Origin: Varroa destructor
Taxonomy: Eukaryota; Arthropoda; Arachnida; Mesostigmata; Varroidae
Length of the DNA: 64,000 nt
Direction: 5' to 3'
Assembly: GCF_002443255.2 (NCBI RefSeq)
Contig: NW_019211455.1
Coordinates: forward strand, 4,694,597-4,758,596
Below the pieces are notes generated by a model that saw only the letters and a program-made list of their open reading frames with translations, was not told the DNA's origin and did no database searches. Below, in pieces: positions 51,481 through 64,000 of this stretch (its first letter is position 1; every line of letters starts with the position of its first letter). The position numbers and the translations under genes are program-made.

Positions 51481-53280
51481 TACACGTGCCGTTATGTATG
51501 TCTGTTATGCTAGATCATGTTATTTGGTGACTAAGTGGTAATATCGTATACCCTTATACAAATTTAGTAAACTAAGATCATTCGTTGTCAGGAAAACGTT
51601 TCTTGTAGGTTGACTATGTTGATACGTTGTTGGATAACAACAAGCCTATGTCCAGGACAAGGACTGCCACAATTTGTCGAGTTCAATGAGAATAACCGCT
51701 ATATATTAAACCTAGATACTCTTAGCTTAATAACATGTGTCGTGTATACATGCTTTGCGGAGCTCGAAGTTAGTATTTGACCCCAGCCAACAGTAGGAAC
51801 AAGTGGCGTAATCTTGGCTAATTGATCTGATCAATGGCTTTATTACTTGAATAAACAATATTAGATTACTTTATCTTATCAGTTGTTGTACTCCTAACCT
51901 AATATGCTACAATCAGAGCTTTAGATGCAACATATTGCAATGATCTGGCTAAAAAGTGAGCATTTTAGGCGCTAGGTAACACTAAAAAGATTGTAACGGC
52001 TACGTTCGTATACTTTACCCCCTCTACGAAGTTGATGTATTTGTAGTTACAATAACTGTTAATAAGACTGTTCTTATTAACAGACACTGTTCTTGTAGAA
52101 AACGTACTAAATCTATGGCTTTTTAGGTCTGACTTGTCGAAACAGCAGGCAATATGTTTGCAGTTATTGTAACGCGCGACTTCGTTTAGGCCAATTGCAA
52201 TCTTCTGTTAGTTTGGCTTTTGTAGATTTGTCAATAAACTTTATTCTGTCGCTGTCTGCTTGCGACAATCTGGCAGAGTGTTCAGGAACAATGACCTGTT
52301 CAAACGAAACCTACTTCACAAAAGTTAGACCAAATTTAATTGAAAGATTAGCGGCTATTGTTAATATGTACATTAAAAAACGACTATTCTGCTTTTTTTT
52401 TTTTAGCGCTCTTAGCTCTTTTCTCCGTGTGACCGAGTCCTGAGAATTATCACTTCGGTATAGCATCAAGGATATACCCCGACAAAGAGATCTAGGAGGG
52501 GTGGCTTTATCTGAAGTTTCTCTAGTAACCTTATGAGAGACTGGCATTTTTTTTTTACCACTTTAGCGTTAAACTTTGCATTTTCAGGGCCACGGTGATA
52601 TTCCACTCGAAAAAATCATTATTACCCACTCAAACTTCTTTATCCAGCAACGCGTATTAGTGAAGAAAAAATATCGACATTTCAAGTAGGAATTCTCTGA
52701 GAATTATGGTTGGACAGGGCGCGATCTTTATCTCAATGCATGTTTCTGTAGAATTACTACACTGAAAATTATATAGTCATCTATGAATATGACCGTTAAG
52801 GATTCGATGGCCACTTTTTTTATTGTCAAGCTCCTAAGGATTGATGAAAAGCATCAGTCTTTCGCCCCAAGTTGGAACAGTCTTATATGCATATATTGCT
52901 TGCTTAATAAATAAACATAGTAATAATGACTTGATAAGTAATGAAGAATATGTCGCAGTGTGTCCAAACAAAGGCGTATAAGGGTACAGCGTATCATTGG
53001 TACTTCAACACGGCAGGGACAAAATAATAATAAAAAATTAACACAACCTGTCAATTTGTTCGCGCAATTGACATCCGACTAAAAAAAACATGCATGTATA
53101 TTCCGCGCGCCTTCGTGGCCCACGTCAATAGGCCCTCGCGCTGACGCAACGATGTTCATGGTCGTTGCTAAAGGCATCGGTTTACCCAGGAGAAAAGTAA
53201 GCTTACATTTAGGATGCACCGAAATAAGTGTGCGCATCATTGTCTATATTAATCTTCATATGTGTATATAATTTATTGGG
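51481..53280. other. Intergenic stretch, nothing recognised
   Basis: AT-rich with short open frames only. No repeat or RNA gene is seen. Confidence 0.45.
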
Positions 53281-54120
53281 TATGGCCAAAGTCGTGAAAA
53301 AGTTGCTTAAACGACCCGCTGATCGCAAGTCATCCCCAGAGGTGTTCGATGCGAGGAAGCTCAAGCCATTGGCTAAGGAGCACGAGCAGCTCTCAGAGAG
53401 ACGGAAATGGCCATCCGCGCGTAGAGTTTTTTTACGCCAAACCGGCCGGATTTGAAGATCGGCGCAAAGGAGCCGTAGAAAAGCTTTAAGATAAAACTAT
53501 ACGGATGCTTTTTCCGAGGAAGCAGATTTACCGAAAAATCTTTTAGTTGCTGTTGTGAGAAGTTCAGCAAGTTGGAAAGTGCCAAACGATCCCTGCTAGA
53601 GAAACTTAATTTAGAGCTTCCTGAGCAAGATTCAAAGAATGGTGAGATCAGCCTTTCCTGCTAATTTTCTTACTGACTTCATATGCGGAGAAGGTTCGGG
53701 TAGTTTGAGATTATCTTCCTGGGGAACATGCCATTTGCTGGTAGGGGCACTCTCGCATTATGTGAACGCCGTCAGACAAGACCGTATCTCCGACATCAAT
53801 CCAGCACATTGGCTTAATCATTTTGAACCTTTATAACGATGTCGATTTGGCGACGCGATTATTGGCGAACCACCGATGAACAGCAGTGATGGCTATATTA
53901 CGAAAAAGTTAGCAAGTAGACAGTTTCTTACTTAAGCAAGGCATCCTCTATAGCTTCGGTATTAAGCTGCTGGCAACCGAGATCGCTGAAGTCGTCTAGG
54001 TGCACGGAAAACTGTTCGTCATCTGATGGCATAGTATTTTCTGCATAACGGGATTTGGGCTAGAGCACGTATATGCACGGTTGCGACGTGTGCTAGCTCA
54101 TAGGAAAAGACCGCGGAATT
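53281..54120 (+). pseudogene. Decayed coding-like block of unknown origin
   Basis: A 58-codon frame starting MAKVVKKLLKRPADRKSS is highly charged. It appears to continue after a one-base frameshift as FYAKPAGFEDRRKGAVEKL before a stop. Further pieces follow in changing frames, including CEKFSKLESAKRSLLEKLNL (about 53550), INPAHWLNHFEPL (about 53797) and LYNDVDLATRLLANHR (about 53829). The alternation of protein-like pieces and breaks suggests an old retrocopy or mobile-element ORF. No family is recognised, and chance cannot be excluded. Confidence 0.25.
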
Positions 54121-57100
54121 ACTTTAATGGCAACGGGTCTGTAATCCATCAGTGGAAAAGGTGAGTATGGATTCTATGGGACAAAGCGAACAGCTGAGAT
54201 CATAAGGACTGCTACTACGTCAACAGGATGTGGGTCAGGTCTTTGTTGTGCAAGGCGCGGGCTCGCACAATTATTTTCAGTTCTCGGTCGCGTCGAAGGC
54301 CAGAAGTCGTCCGACCCGCGAGTCGGCTTTGGCAACACAGAAAACCTGTTTGATATGTGCAAGGTAAGATTACAAGGATGTCTGGATACGCCAGCGTGAC
54401 CTTGAATTCACTGGACGCTTAAACTCACTGTCTGCGAGATGAGGACGTACCGCCGGATAAGTTGAGCTGTGATAGATCAAACGTAATATTACAGTTTAAT
54501 TGTATAAACAAATACGCGTCTACAGCTATATTCATTTAAAGCGAATGGCTGTGAAGTGTACGTTTTTGCCAGACAACGACAAAGCTACGCCAATTCACTT
54601 ATACCTATATATAGGTTTTCCGCTTTGGCCCGCTTTTCCTATATCAATGTACAGTTCGATACCATCTCATTCTTTTCTCTCTCTGGCCCTCGTCGTATTC
54701 TTGCTTTTTTGAAGTCCTTTCTGATGCGGCTTCCTCCACGTTCGTTGTTGACGACTCCGACGGTATTCCGTCACAAAAGCGACGATATTGTTTCAACTTT
54801 AAAACGTTGCAGGTGATAGTAGCATATCTACACAAAATGGGTAGGCAAAAATCCCCCAAACTGATCTATTGAAGGACTGAAGCGGCAAGGGAATCAACAG
54901 AGGCGTAACGATATCATCGATGAAACGATAACTGGGGGTTGGAAACGTGTGCCGGCGGACTGTTGTGCCGGTATTTGGATTGTTATGCAATTACATTGAC
55001 GGCTGGAGGAGTAACAAAGTTAAAACTAGAAATCGTCGCAAGTTACAGAGATGGCTCCGATGCGCCTGGGATAGCTATAGCAGCGTCGTACTATTGCTTT
55101 GTCAAAGCTGTAATGCTACGTTTATCTGCTTACCATTGCTCGTCTTGAACCGCGTTACTATTTTTATACCGATAATATCAACGTAAACAGGAAGCATATA
55201 TAAACATGCACATGTAGAAATATCTGTGCGGCTTTTAGAGCTTAGATATATATCCTGGGGCAATGGTACCTGATGTCGCTACTTCACTGTGAGTCATAAC
55301 AATTGTCAACTAACTTCTATAATAAGCATAGGACGTGCAGATTACGAGCTCGTTCTCCACTTCGTCGCCGAAACCGATCGTAGCAAATAGTCGTCTACAG
55401 CCAATCTTTACGTAAAAATCGACCTTTTCATTCAATTGAGATGTAGGGATGGTGCATATACAATCGTCTAGATAACTAGCATATCGTCTTGATAATAGAG
55501 CAATGTAAACAAATTCAGCTGGTTATTGGCTGCGATATCGACAACGAAACATTGGCACAATGAGGCGTTTCGAATGAACTGAATAATTTTATTATTCCAT
55601 AATTATCTCGACAAGTCAACTCTGGAAGCTGGAAAAAATGTTCCTTCTGAAAATTGTTTTTCCAAGCAAAAACTGTATTGTTGGGTTCAATGTTGATTGT
55701 AAATTGGGCAGGGCAAAAAAAGCTTTACCGTTTCACTGAAAATAGTTGCAAAATAGGTAAGTATTTAAAGTTTAAAAAGACTAATTTGTATCTAGTTTTT
55801 ATTAAGTACGTCGCAATGCCCGCAATTGTTCGACAAAAGTGACTCGATTACATCAGCGTCATGCGGTTAATTATGTCTAAGTTCCTGTTATAAATATCAA
55901 AGCAGCATCCAGGTAGGCGCTGGACGAAAACGCGTCCTTTACTATATGAAAAAGGCAAGGCCAGTTAAGAATCAAAAGAAGACTTTATTTTTTATCCAGG
56001 TCCTCAGTTGTGTTCTTTGAAATAATAGCAAATAATGTCCCAAGACTACACTATCAGGCTTCTGACTATTTAGTTTACACGAAGAGATTCTATGACGACG
56101 CTGGCGACTTTTCCACAGTTTCATAAATTTTAGATTTGAAGCTCTCATAAGAATGTTCTTTAGGCATTGACATCAGTAACGTTTATCCTTTTTTTTCTAT
56201 TAGTCTATCGACTGACGTAGGTTTCCCAGGGCAACAAAAGGGAACGCTGACCACATTAAGCTTTAGAGAGATCTTTATGGGCCGAGACGCACGATAACTT
56301 AGTTCGCGACACTTTGCACATGGACATTACATTACAGATACGTAGAACGGGAGCGACTGCTTCGTTTTTCGTCTACGTTCCATTGTGAGGACTCACTCGT
56401 CATTGAAGTGACATGAATACCGGCGAAGCTTTACAAATAGAACGGGGCACCAACGCGATCAGCTAACACCGTTTCAGAGCATTCGTTTTCAAGCGAACGC
56501 CAGTGGAATATATTCATAGCGGGACGCGACGTCAATTATTAGTGGCAAACTTGTCATATAAGATGAACAAACAGCTCTCGTTGTCGTCATCGCCATCATC
56601 ACCATTAACATCACTACGAACTGCAATATTGGCAATTGAAGTAAAAGAACCGTGGCTTGAAATTCATACAGAATGTTCGATTCCTTGTAAGGGCGTTTCG
56701 GCTTTTCGATACGTTCTTAGCGCTGAAACAGAGGCCTCCGTCGATGAATATCGACCCGGTGAGGTATGACAGAATCGAGCATTGCTTGGGACGGTCTGGC
56801 CTACGGGCATTGCGCACACTAAGAAGGCTTTTTTTCCTTGAAACCCAACAACGAGAACTAGTTCGTGAAGAACGAATACATAACCTCATCAAAATGGTTT
56901 CTATCGAACGCTGATAGGAGGCTGCTTCCGGCCTTTCGTTTATCCTATCCTTTTTTTCTGTGAGAACTTGAGACGGAAAGCTTAAAATGGCAGTCGATGC
57001 GAAATCTGTCAGCGTCTTCTCAGTACTGGTACGATCAGACTTAGATGGACGTTCTTACATCAAAAGTAATCAGGCCGATAAAAAACTGTTTTCCTACTAG
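54121..57100. other. Intergenic region, nothing recognised
   Basis: Mixed-composition DNA with open frames under 95 codons on both strands. No domain, repeat family or RNA gene is recognised. Confidence 0.4.
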
Positions 57101-58200
57101 AGTGAACGCCTCGTTCTATGAATAGAATATAATTCGTAGAGTATATAATTGGCGTTTTACTCATCTTTGTTCTATGTACATACTGCATTCTTGGCTTTTA
57201 TTTAGATAAATGGAGAACAAGATGCGAAGACCCATGCAGCTGGATTGCACTTGTCGCAGTGATCTGAATAATTTAGATTTTTCAAACTTACTCAATACAG
57301 ACATTTTAATTAATAATTTAGATAATAATAATAATATTATTATCATAGAAAAAAGTAAACATTTAAATATTAAGATAAGATTTATATGCTAAGAGTTTAC
57401 GGTTCTCATCGACTGTGTCTTTTACATGCTTTAGAAGTCGTATAGAATTTTACTATATAGATTTATCATAACTATGTATCATTAAGAATAGAGTAAATAA
57501 AAAGGAAAAACATCAATCTTATAAGGATGTTAGTAAAGGATAAACTTACACTCCATAAAGCATTTAGGCTTTCGCTATCTGTATATACGATAAAATTAAA
57601 AAACTTTCGTGTTCTTTTACAAAAAAATAGAGAATGTGATATTTTTGCTTTATAGATCCAACCTTCACACAATTGTTGGAATTAAAAATATTATGTATAT
57701 ATATATATATATATAAATGAATATTTGACCCTTATCAGATTCATAAAAAAAATGTATTCTACATTTAAAAAAATTAGTGAACTACATAAGATGGAAAAAA
57801 ATTTATTTGCCAAAGGTAAAAACAGATTCGTGATTATTTATGAGATATGATGTAAAATTTATCGAGATCGCAAAAATATGTATTGTAACTTACTTTTTTA
57901 ATAATGTAGAGAATGTATTATCATAAAGCGGAAGATCCTTAACTTCCCATTTGAGGGGCGCAGATATAAAACAACATGTTAATCTTGCTAACATATGCAG
58001 TCATTTTATGTCGCGTTGGGGCCTTTATGGTTAAAAATGAATTAGGCTTACTAAGAACTATCCCTTTGAATCGGGTGTTTCCATTTTTGTCATCTAACTT
58101 CGACGACCAATTTGCTTTCATAGACAGTTTCAAACAAATCGAGTTCTTGAAGTTTAATAATTAATTACGCAAGTCCTGGCTAGTTTGTATTTATTTGCGG
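57101..58200. other. AT-rich block
   Basis: Markedly more AT-rich than its flanks, with Asn/Ile-rich short frames and a (TA)n run at 57695-57715. I looked for mitochondrial protein motifs and saw none, so a nuclear mitochondrial insertion is not supported. Confidence 0.5.
57695..57715. repeat. (TA)n microsatellite
   Basis: About ten TA units. Confidence 0.9.
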
Positions 58201-60130
58201 AGTGGCCTTTAATGCACATGTGCAGAACGATATCGTCCCTTCTGTCTGGTGTCTTAGAAGATTCTTCGATTCGGGTCAAAGTAGAAAACTTGAGATCTAT
58301 AATCTAATGCACAATACGCAGAGATGAGTGCCCTTGGAGCACAGAAGATCAGCATAACGGGTCTTCACCCACCGCGCTTGCAGGTCTGTGGTGAGTAACT
58401 GAAAAGTTTCATGGCTCAATGAGATGCTTCAGTAGAGTAGTTTTGGAATTGGGCGGACGGAGGTGTAGACGAAAATGGACACAGCTTGGTCTTAGTTTGA
58501 CGGAAACAGATTTGTCAGGGCTAAGTGTGGATAATGTCATTGACTAACACTGAAAAATCTAAATACAAGATGTTGAATCCTAAAGGCTGATCTCGTTTGG
58601 ACAAACTAGAAAGGGCACGAATTTGTATATGCCGTTTTCTTACAGCAAAAAAAAAAAAAAACTACTCTGCTTTTACGTCGTTAAGATAGAAGAACAAATT
58701 GAATGTAAAAAAAGTACGTTAAATTACAATTAGTACTCTTTCAGGTGAAACAAACTTAATGGTATCCAAACGTGTCCTGATGTTGCATATAATAGGCATA
58801 TCTAAAGACGTCCTTTTTACCGCTACCTGTATCGAGTAAAGAAAGCTATGCTTTTGGCTGTTCGTATCTTGTAAATAATATTTGGCCCTAACTAGATCGT
58901 ATTGTTTGATGCTGCAGCCTTATTTACGACCGGTCGAAATGAATCGGTGACTCTAGACATAACTGGCCGAGAATGAATGTAATAACGTGCTCTTCATGTC
59001 ATATTTAGTCGGGCTCCTGATTTTACAGACGAAACCAGTATGCAACATGTGTATCTCGTAGTTTGGGCCACGTTTGCAGGGGGGGAGTTGCTACAAATTG
59101 ATTGCCCCAGTTATCAAAGCTTCGTCGTTGGTAGCTTGTTGTCGACGAAGAAGACACCAAATGATATGAACAGAAGGAAAAGCCAAAGAGGATGATGTAT
59201 CCAAGGGCAATATTTCAACAAGCCAAGATACAAGGCCTCCGGAATATTAGGCTTATTGTTTTGTTTATGTGGACGATGCATGCCTTCCATTCGGTGGTCT
59301 TAATCGTTTGATGTCTGGCAAAATGATATGCTACGCAGACCGATACTAAGGTATAGAATAGGCCCCGAGCGGACTGAGAGTATACCAGAATGGCAGATTA
59401 ATAGATAAGATCATCATAAAAGTAAAACAAGGTAACTATGATGCATTTAAATAGGAAAAAAATTGTGTGTTAATACGAATGAAATTCTCAGTAGCGTCGT
59501 ATATTGTAACCGCACAATTAATCTAAAAGCTTCGAACTTGCCAAAAACACATAGGTACTACAAAATTTGTGTAAATAGAAAATTGTTATTAAAAAAATGT
59601 TATTTTAGATCAAACATATGCGTAGATAAAACCTCTTTTGTATTAGCTTATACGATAATCTCAGAATCGACTATGATTTGACGATATTTTCTTCATTGCG
59701 TATGTACGGAAGCCATTGCCCCACCATCGCTATAAAAAAGTAAATGGTCGTCTAATAGCAACCTGATTAGTTTTAATGTAAAGAGAGGTTAGTTTGGCAC
59801 GATTTCGGAGACAGCGAAGGCCGTATTCAGGGCGGATTTTCAAAACAGCCGCTATTACTGCACCCATTACACAGAGTTTCTTTCATTCTTATCTGTATAG
59901 TTTTTTGCCAGCTAATTTATTTAGCATTATTTCTATATGTTATTAAATATCGTCATGAAACGTAAGGGCTACATTCAGTCTGGTCGGAAGATGCGAGTAC
60001 TTCCATATACACGATATAATACAGTATGAAATGAGCATATATTGAAGTCATAATGAACGCTCTGCGCTTGTTAAGCTGTGCAATAATTACGGTTCGAAGA
60101 ACAATACTTTGAAAGCATCAAAATGTTACT

Positions 60131-60160
60131 ATTGTTATTATTATTATTACTACTACTACT
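60131..60160. repeat. (TTA)n(CTA)n trinucleotide tract
   Basis: TTA units change to CTA/TAC units over about 30 bases. Confidence 0.85.
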
Positions 60161-61312
60161 GCTATCACGATTGTTACCGCAACGATGATGGGAAATGCAG
60201 CTTTGGGGCGTGTCCATAAAAGACTTCTTGATGGTGGGGGCAGATGTTGAAATGGGTCGTCAACGATTATACGAGGACTTACAAAGGCGGGGGCGACAAC
60301 ATGGCTGGCATCATTAGGAGAGCGGCGTAGCAGACCTCGGAAACATCGGGACCGTTCGGTATCACGTTTTGTAAAACGGCAGATATAGAAATTGTCTATG
60401 TATCCAATCGCGTACTAGTGATTGTATTAGAACTTTTGGCCAATTACCTCGATAAATTCTTCCACTTGATTAAGAGATGGGGTTCGATAGCGTCGGACTA
60501 AAATCACTGCACGGCCGCTGAAGCCAATTTGTCAACGATTAGCCTACAGGCCGATGAGATAGGCGTTATGATCCCATTTGAGAGTACCTACTATCTTCCC
60601 GTCAGGCAATGCAGTACACATTGAAATATACCGATGATTAAGCATACGTATATGCGTGCCTATGTCTATATGATATTCTAATATGTTTGTCCCGTCTCGA
60701 AGTATCTTCTGTGTAATGACAGACGTCCGCCGCATGCGTCATAATAAAACGCTCATTTTAAAACTTTTTTCCCGTTAGCTTTCTACGTCTATTGATCTTG
60801 CCTTTTCTAGAAACGATATTTAACTATTGCGGTTCCCTGCCCTGTATGTGTCTTGCCTTTGCCATAAACTAAGCAGGTTTCTCAGTTTTGTTTACGTGCC
60901 TGTGTTTATTTTTGTATTGGCTCTTGTTCTCGGCGACTGTTAGGGTTTAGCCATGAACTTGCTACATGAATAAATCTACAACGTTCGACGCTGAGCTCTA
61001 GATCATGAGTTTACTATATCCAACCGATCTTAGTGGCAATTAGCTGGGATCCTCAAATCTGTGTTATTGCAACACAGGAAACATGTATGGGCAAATCGAT
61101 ATCAAAACTCTGTCTAAATATGTTTGAGTGTTACAAAATAGAAAAGACAAAGTGAGCCATTTCTTATTCCGCGAAATATGGTGAACGTTTTCGTGTTTCC
61201 GTTTTTACTTGAACGTGTTAGTTAGAATTATGAAGCGTCACGTATTTTTCGTCGACTGAACATCGTGCTAACTATACGTTTTCGACGTTTGTTTTCGTAG
61301 CCTTGATTATCT

Positions 61313-61350
61313 TAATTATCCAAGTGTATATTGTTTTAATTATCCAAGTG
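61313..61350. repeat. Direct repeat of 15 bases
   Basis: TTAATTATCCAAGTG occurs twice, separated by eight bases. It could be a local duplication. Confidence 0.6.
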
Positions 61351-61639
61351 AGATAATGAATGGTGGCTTGTCAGTTCAGAAAAAAACGTAAACAGATTGG
61401 CTAATCGATGTTATCGGCCATCACTTCAGATCACACGTAACAGAGACAATAATAACAATTTGAAATGTCTCTGTCACATTGTCATTGGTATCTATCGTCT
61501 GATGTATTCATTCCGTTGCTCGTCAATGTTTCCAAAAGTGTCTGGGCCTGTTATTCAAAAGCTAAATTTTTAAATATATTTTGTATATTGAAGGAGTCGT
61601 ACTTTTTATTTCGCTCTCACAAAGCTCTCCCGCGCCTAC

Positions 61640-63495
61640 GGTGTTAAATGCCGACAATTACACAGAGCATCTGGTTGAGATTCTTCAGTTTATGGTACAA
61701 CCCTTGCATCCCTTTCAGAAACGCCCGCCGTGGTTCGACTACTTTTCGAGCCTTGCCCAGATGGCTTTCAAGCTCATGGCTTGAGTTAGCTTCCATTTTA
61801 GAGACGATCTGTCGGGAAGCGTATGCGTCACAAAGACAGCAATGCCTTGAGCGGCTTGAGGCCTATTTGATCGCCGATGCAGATCATCAATCACAAAAAT
61901 GATTAAAGCACTGTTGGCATCTCCGTAACATGCTTGATTAGTTCCTCAGTCTTCCTGCATACTTTATCGGAGATGTTTATGTTAAGGGGTACGATACGAG
62001 GTACAGTGTGGTAAAAGAAGATCTCAGTACAACGTGATAGCTTTCAAGTGCAGGAGTTAACGCAAAGCCTTGCGAGTCTACGTAACAAAAAAAGCAACCG
62101 GTCCAGAAGGAGCACCTTTGCAACGACCATCTCGAGTGCGCTGTCGTTTTGCCACCGTCCAACACGGTACTCTCCCAGTCCAATAGAATGGTACCACTCT
62201 GTCAGTAATCTCTGTTAAAGCATTCATAGCGAAGAAAGGTGTTTGTTATAAGCTGCTTTTTCGGTTTGATGACTAGAAGATTGAACGACTACTTGAAAAG
62301 CATACACGTCATCCTAACAGAGTAACACGAAATCCGGAGAGAACGCCCTTCAGAAACGATCTGCAGGATTCGACATCAAAAGAGCACTCGTCACGCCGCG
62401 CGATCCACTAAACGCATTGTTCGTCGACTTTAAGGCAGTCTTTAACTCACCGTTATGGGACAAGGTTAAACTCGCGCGTGGGTGTCGCTGTGAACGTATT
62501 CAACTTCGCTGGGACTCTACAGGAGAACAGCATAACCATCGGCGATGGAGTGATCGAACTTTCGCCTTTCACGCAGACAACTGGCCTGGATTCGGGGGGC
62601 TCATTCTTCCTTATTGCTTTGGTCCTGCTTAATCAACTTACGCGGGCAAAAAAGCAAATTTTTATTTATTTTCACGATTTAGTGATATACTGATCGAATA
62701 GGTTCTAAAAGCAGCAAGCTCTGACCTGGCCCCATGTAGTGGTCATACATTTTGGACTAACTGTAAACCCCGTCAAGACGAAAGCGATAAAGTCTAGAAG
62801 GAGACAGGACAGCGACGGTGCATCTTTTATACTTTGTCAAATTGCCGTTTGCCTATGTTAACCGGTTTTCGTATTTGGGGGTTGCTCCTCTTCGCAAACA
62901 GTAGAAGCCTCACTGTGCATGACAGAAAAAGGTGCGAGAAGGCTATGTTGGCTGCATGACCGACCAAATCGCTTTGTCGCTTGTCGATCGCAACGGTAGC
63001 AGGTTCGCAACTTATGCGATTATTTTGGAAGATCTTATGGTGAAGGGCCTTAAAAAATTCGAAGCCTACTTTCTTAAAAGAGCAGTGGGACTATATATGG
63101 GTGAGCGGAAATCGTCTCGCGTGTTTCCTAGCCAGCTTGTCGTTGCTGTCCGAGGACCTACCTTGTCACTTGCGGAAGCCTTCTGGGCCAATCCTACAAA
63201 GTGGAAACAAAAATTCGTAGCGATCCACGGAGATCTATTTGCCTTGGTAGCGATGAGGAATAACGAGTGAAAAGAAATTATCCGACTAAGAAGTCATATC
63301 GTCACTCGTTTTATCTTGCAAAGATTCCACCACAGATTCTACAGGAAATTGGATTTGCACGAACCTAGCTATATACGTAGATACGGGGGAAACTGTGATA
63401 GGTATCATGCTGCTCGTTGCATCGTAGTCCTATTTTTAGGATATCTCGCAAATCTCTTACATCCTAATTTTACAAACTCGCCAAAACTCGTATAA
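61640..63495 (+). mobile_element. Decayed non-LTR retrotransposon (LINE) reverse transcriptase ORF
   Basis: Pieces of a LINE ORF2 occur in the expected order on the plus strand, with frameshifts and stops. They are a linker with RPPWFDYFSSLAQMAF (about 61723), KKATGPEGAP (about 62088), then ALFVDFKAVFNSPLWDKV (about 62412) of the RT fingers. Next come TQTTGLDSGGSFFL (about 62571), FIYFHDLVIY at the catalytic box (about 62661), VNRFSYLGV (about 62855) and the thumb/connection segment KKFEAYFLKRAVGL (about 63052). The same frame passes one stop at 63271 and continues to TAA at 63493, through DRYHAARC, a C-terminal Cys/His motif. The catalytic Y-x-D-D box is broken: one Asp is lost. The clade (Jockey/R1/CR1-like) cannot be fixed by eye. 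The copy is inactive and 5'-truncated or too eroded upstream to read. Confidence 0.8.
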
Positions 63496-63604
63496 CCACT
63501 CTCAACGTGCTTTTTCACTATTATTAGCTAAGGTAAATTAAATTTGAGAAACTGATGGATTGTAGGGAGAGCTTAGTAGATTATCACTCACTGTAATTCA
63601 TCGT

Positions 63605-63624
63605 GATATATATATATATATATA
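63605..63624. repeat. (TA)n microsatellite
   Basis: About ten TA units, 110 bases after the LINE ORF end. Confidence 0.9.
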
Positions 63625-63770
63625 CAACGAATAGAGTAATCAATCAATCCATTACTTAAATCTCATTTGCTTATCTTCGCTTGTCATAGTCAAAAAGTTC
63701 ATATATACGGATTAACTACACAAATATCCAAATATAAAAGTAAGTGTATAGAATCATTGAAAACGCTTTC

Positions 63771-63772
<2 letters not shown>

Positions 63773-63814
<42 letters not shown>
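63773..63814. repeat. (AT)n microsatellite
   Basis: About 21 uninterrupted AT units, the longest dinucleotide run in the window. Confidence 0.95.
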
Positions 63815-63816
<2 letters not shown>

Positions 63817-64000
63817 CAAAGTTGCTGGTATCTATTATACCATAATTTTTATAGCTTTATTTTCATACAACCCGTACAACCTTAACTTCGGCTGCTATCA
63901 TAATTATAAAATTATAGTAGCAGCAGTAATAAAAACAAAAGTAACTCAGCCTAAAGCCTGTGTTTATTTTCTCGAAAAACGGACACGCTGACGACTTACC

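Larger units (their letters stand above)
58201..61639. other. Intergenic region upstream of the LINE remnant
   Basis: No confident feature. A run of 15 A lies near 58647, a TTA/CTA trinucleotide tract at 60131-60160, and a 15-base direct repeat (TTAATTATCCAAGTG) at 61313 and 61336. The endonuclease domain expected upstream of the reverse transcriptase was not found. Confidence 0.35.

Noticed and set aside
57101..58200. AT-rich block considered as a mitochondrial or bacterial insertion
   Set aside because: No mitochondrial protein, rRNA or tRNA motif and no bacterial gene could be read in it.
59229..59346. Frame containing YVDDA considered as an LTR-element reverse transcriptase
   Set aside because: The flanking residues do not follow any RT block order and the frame is short.
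1..64000. tRNA genes, CRISPR arrays, histone genes and conserved animal microRNAs
   Set aside because: I looked for B-box-like motifs, regularly spaced repeats and a set of well-known microRNA seeds and saw none; a dedicated search could still find some.

Overview
The window is nuclear DNA of an animal, most likely an arthropod. This rests on one confidently identified gene, an intron-containing U2AF1 (U2AF35) of clear metazoan type, set in long intergenic DNA with dinucleotide microsatellites and decayed mariner and LINE copies. Placing it within the mites and ticks is only a guess from gene structure and element content. There are no bacterial operons, rRNA genes, CRISPR arrays or convincing tRNA genes.

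Layout. Bases 1-121 look like the tail of a terminal exon of a membrane protein gene running in from the left, followed at once by two AATAAA signals. A GC-richer island at about 1.44-2.1 kb may hold a short terminal exon (1648-1807). An unspliced 278-codon open frame lies on the minus strand at 6810-7646. It is much too long to be a chance frame and belongs to no family I recognise with certainty; the order of its predicted elements loosely recalls the XLF/Cernunnos fold. U2AF1 occupies 12908-19618 on the plus strand in five coding exons. From 20.2 to 64 kb I find no confident host gene. That part holds a broken mariner-type transposase (about 31385-31990), a coding-like decayed block near 53.3-54.1 kb, an AT-rich stretch at 57.1-58.2 kb, and a broken non-LTR retrotransposon reverse transcriptase (about 61640-63495). 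Many microsatellites occur between about 45 and 51.5 kb and at the right end.

How the genes relate. U2AF1 is the housekeeping small subunit of the 3' splice-site recognition factor. Nothing in the sequence links it functionally to its neighbours. The most interesting items are the orphan 278-codon gene, the arginine-rich open frame continuing 76 codons past the U2AF1 stop, and two long G-runs in the largest U2AF1 intron. All calls come from reading the sequence; no database search was possible.
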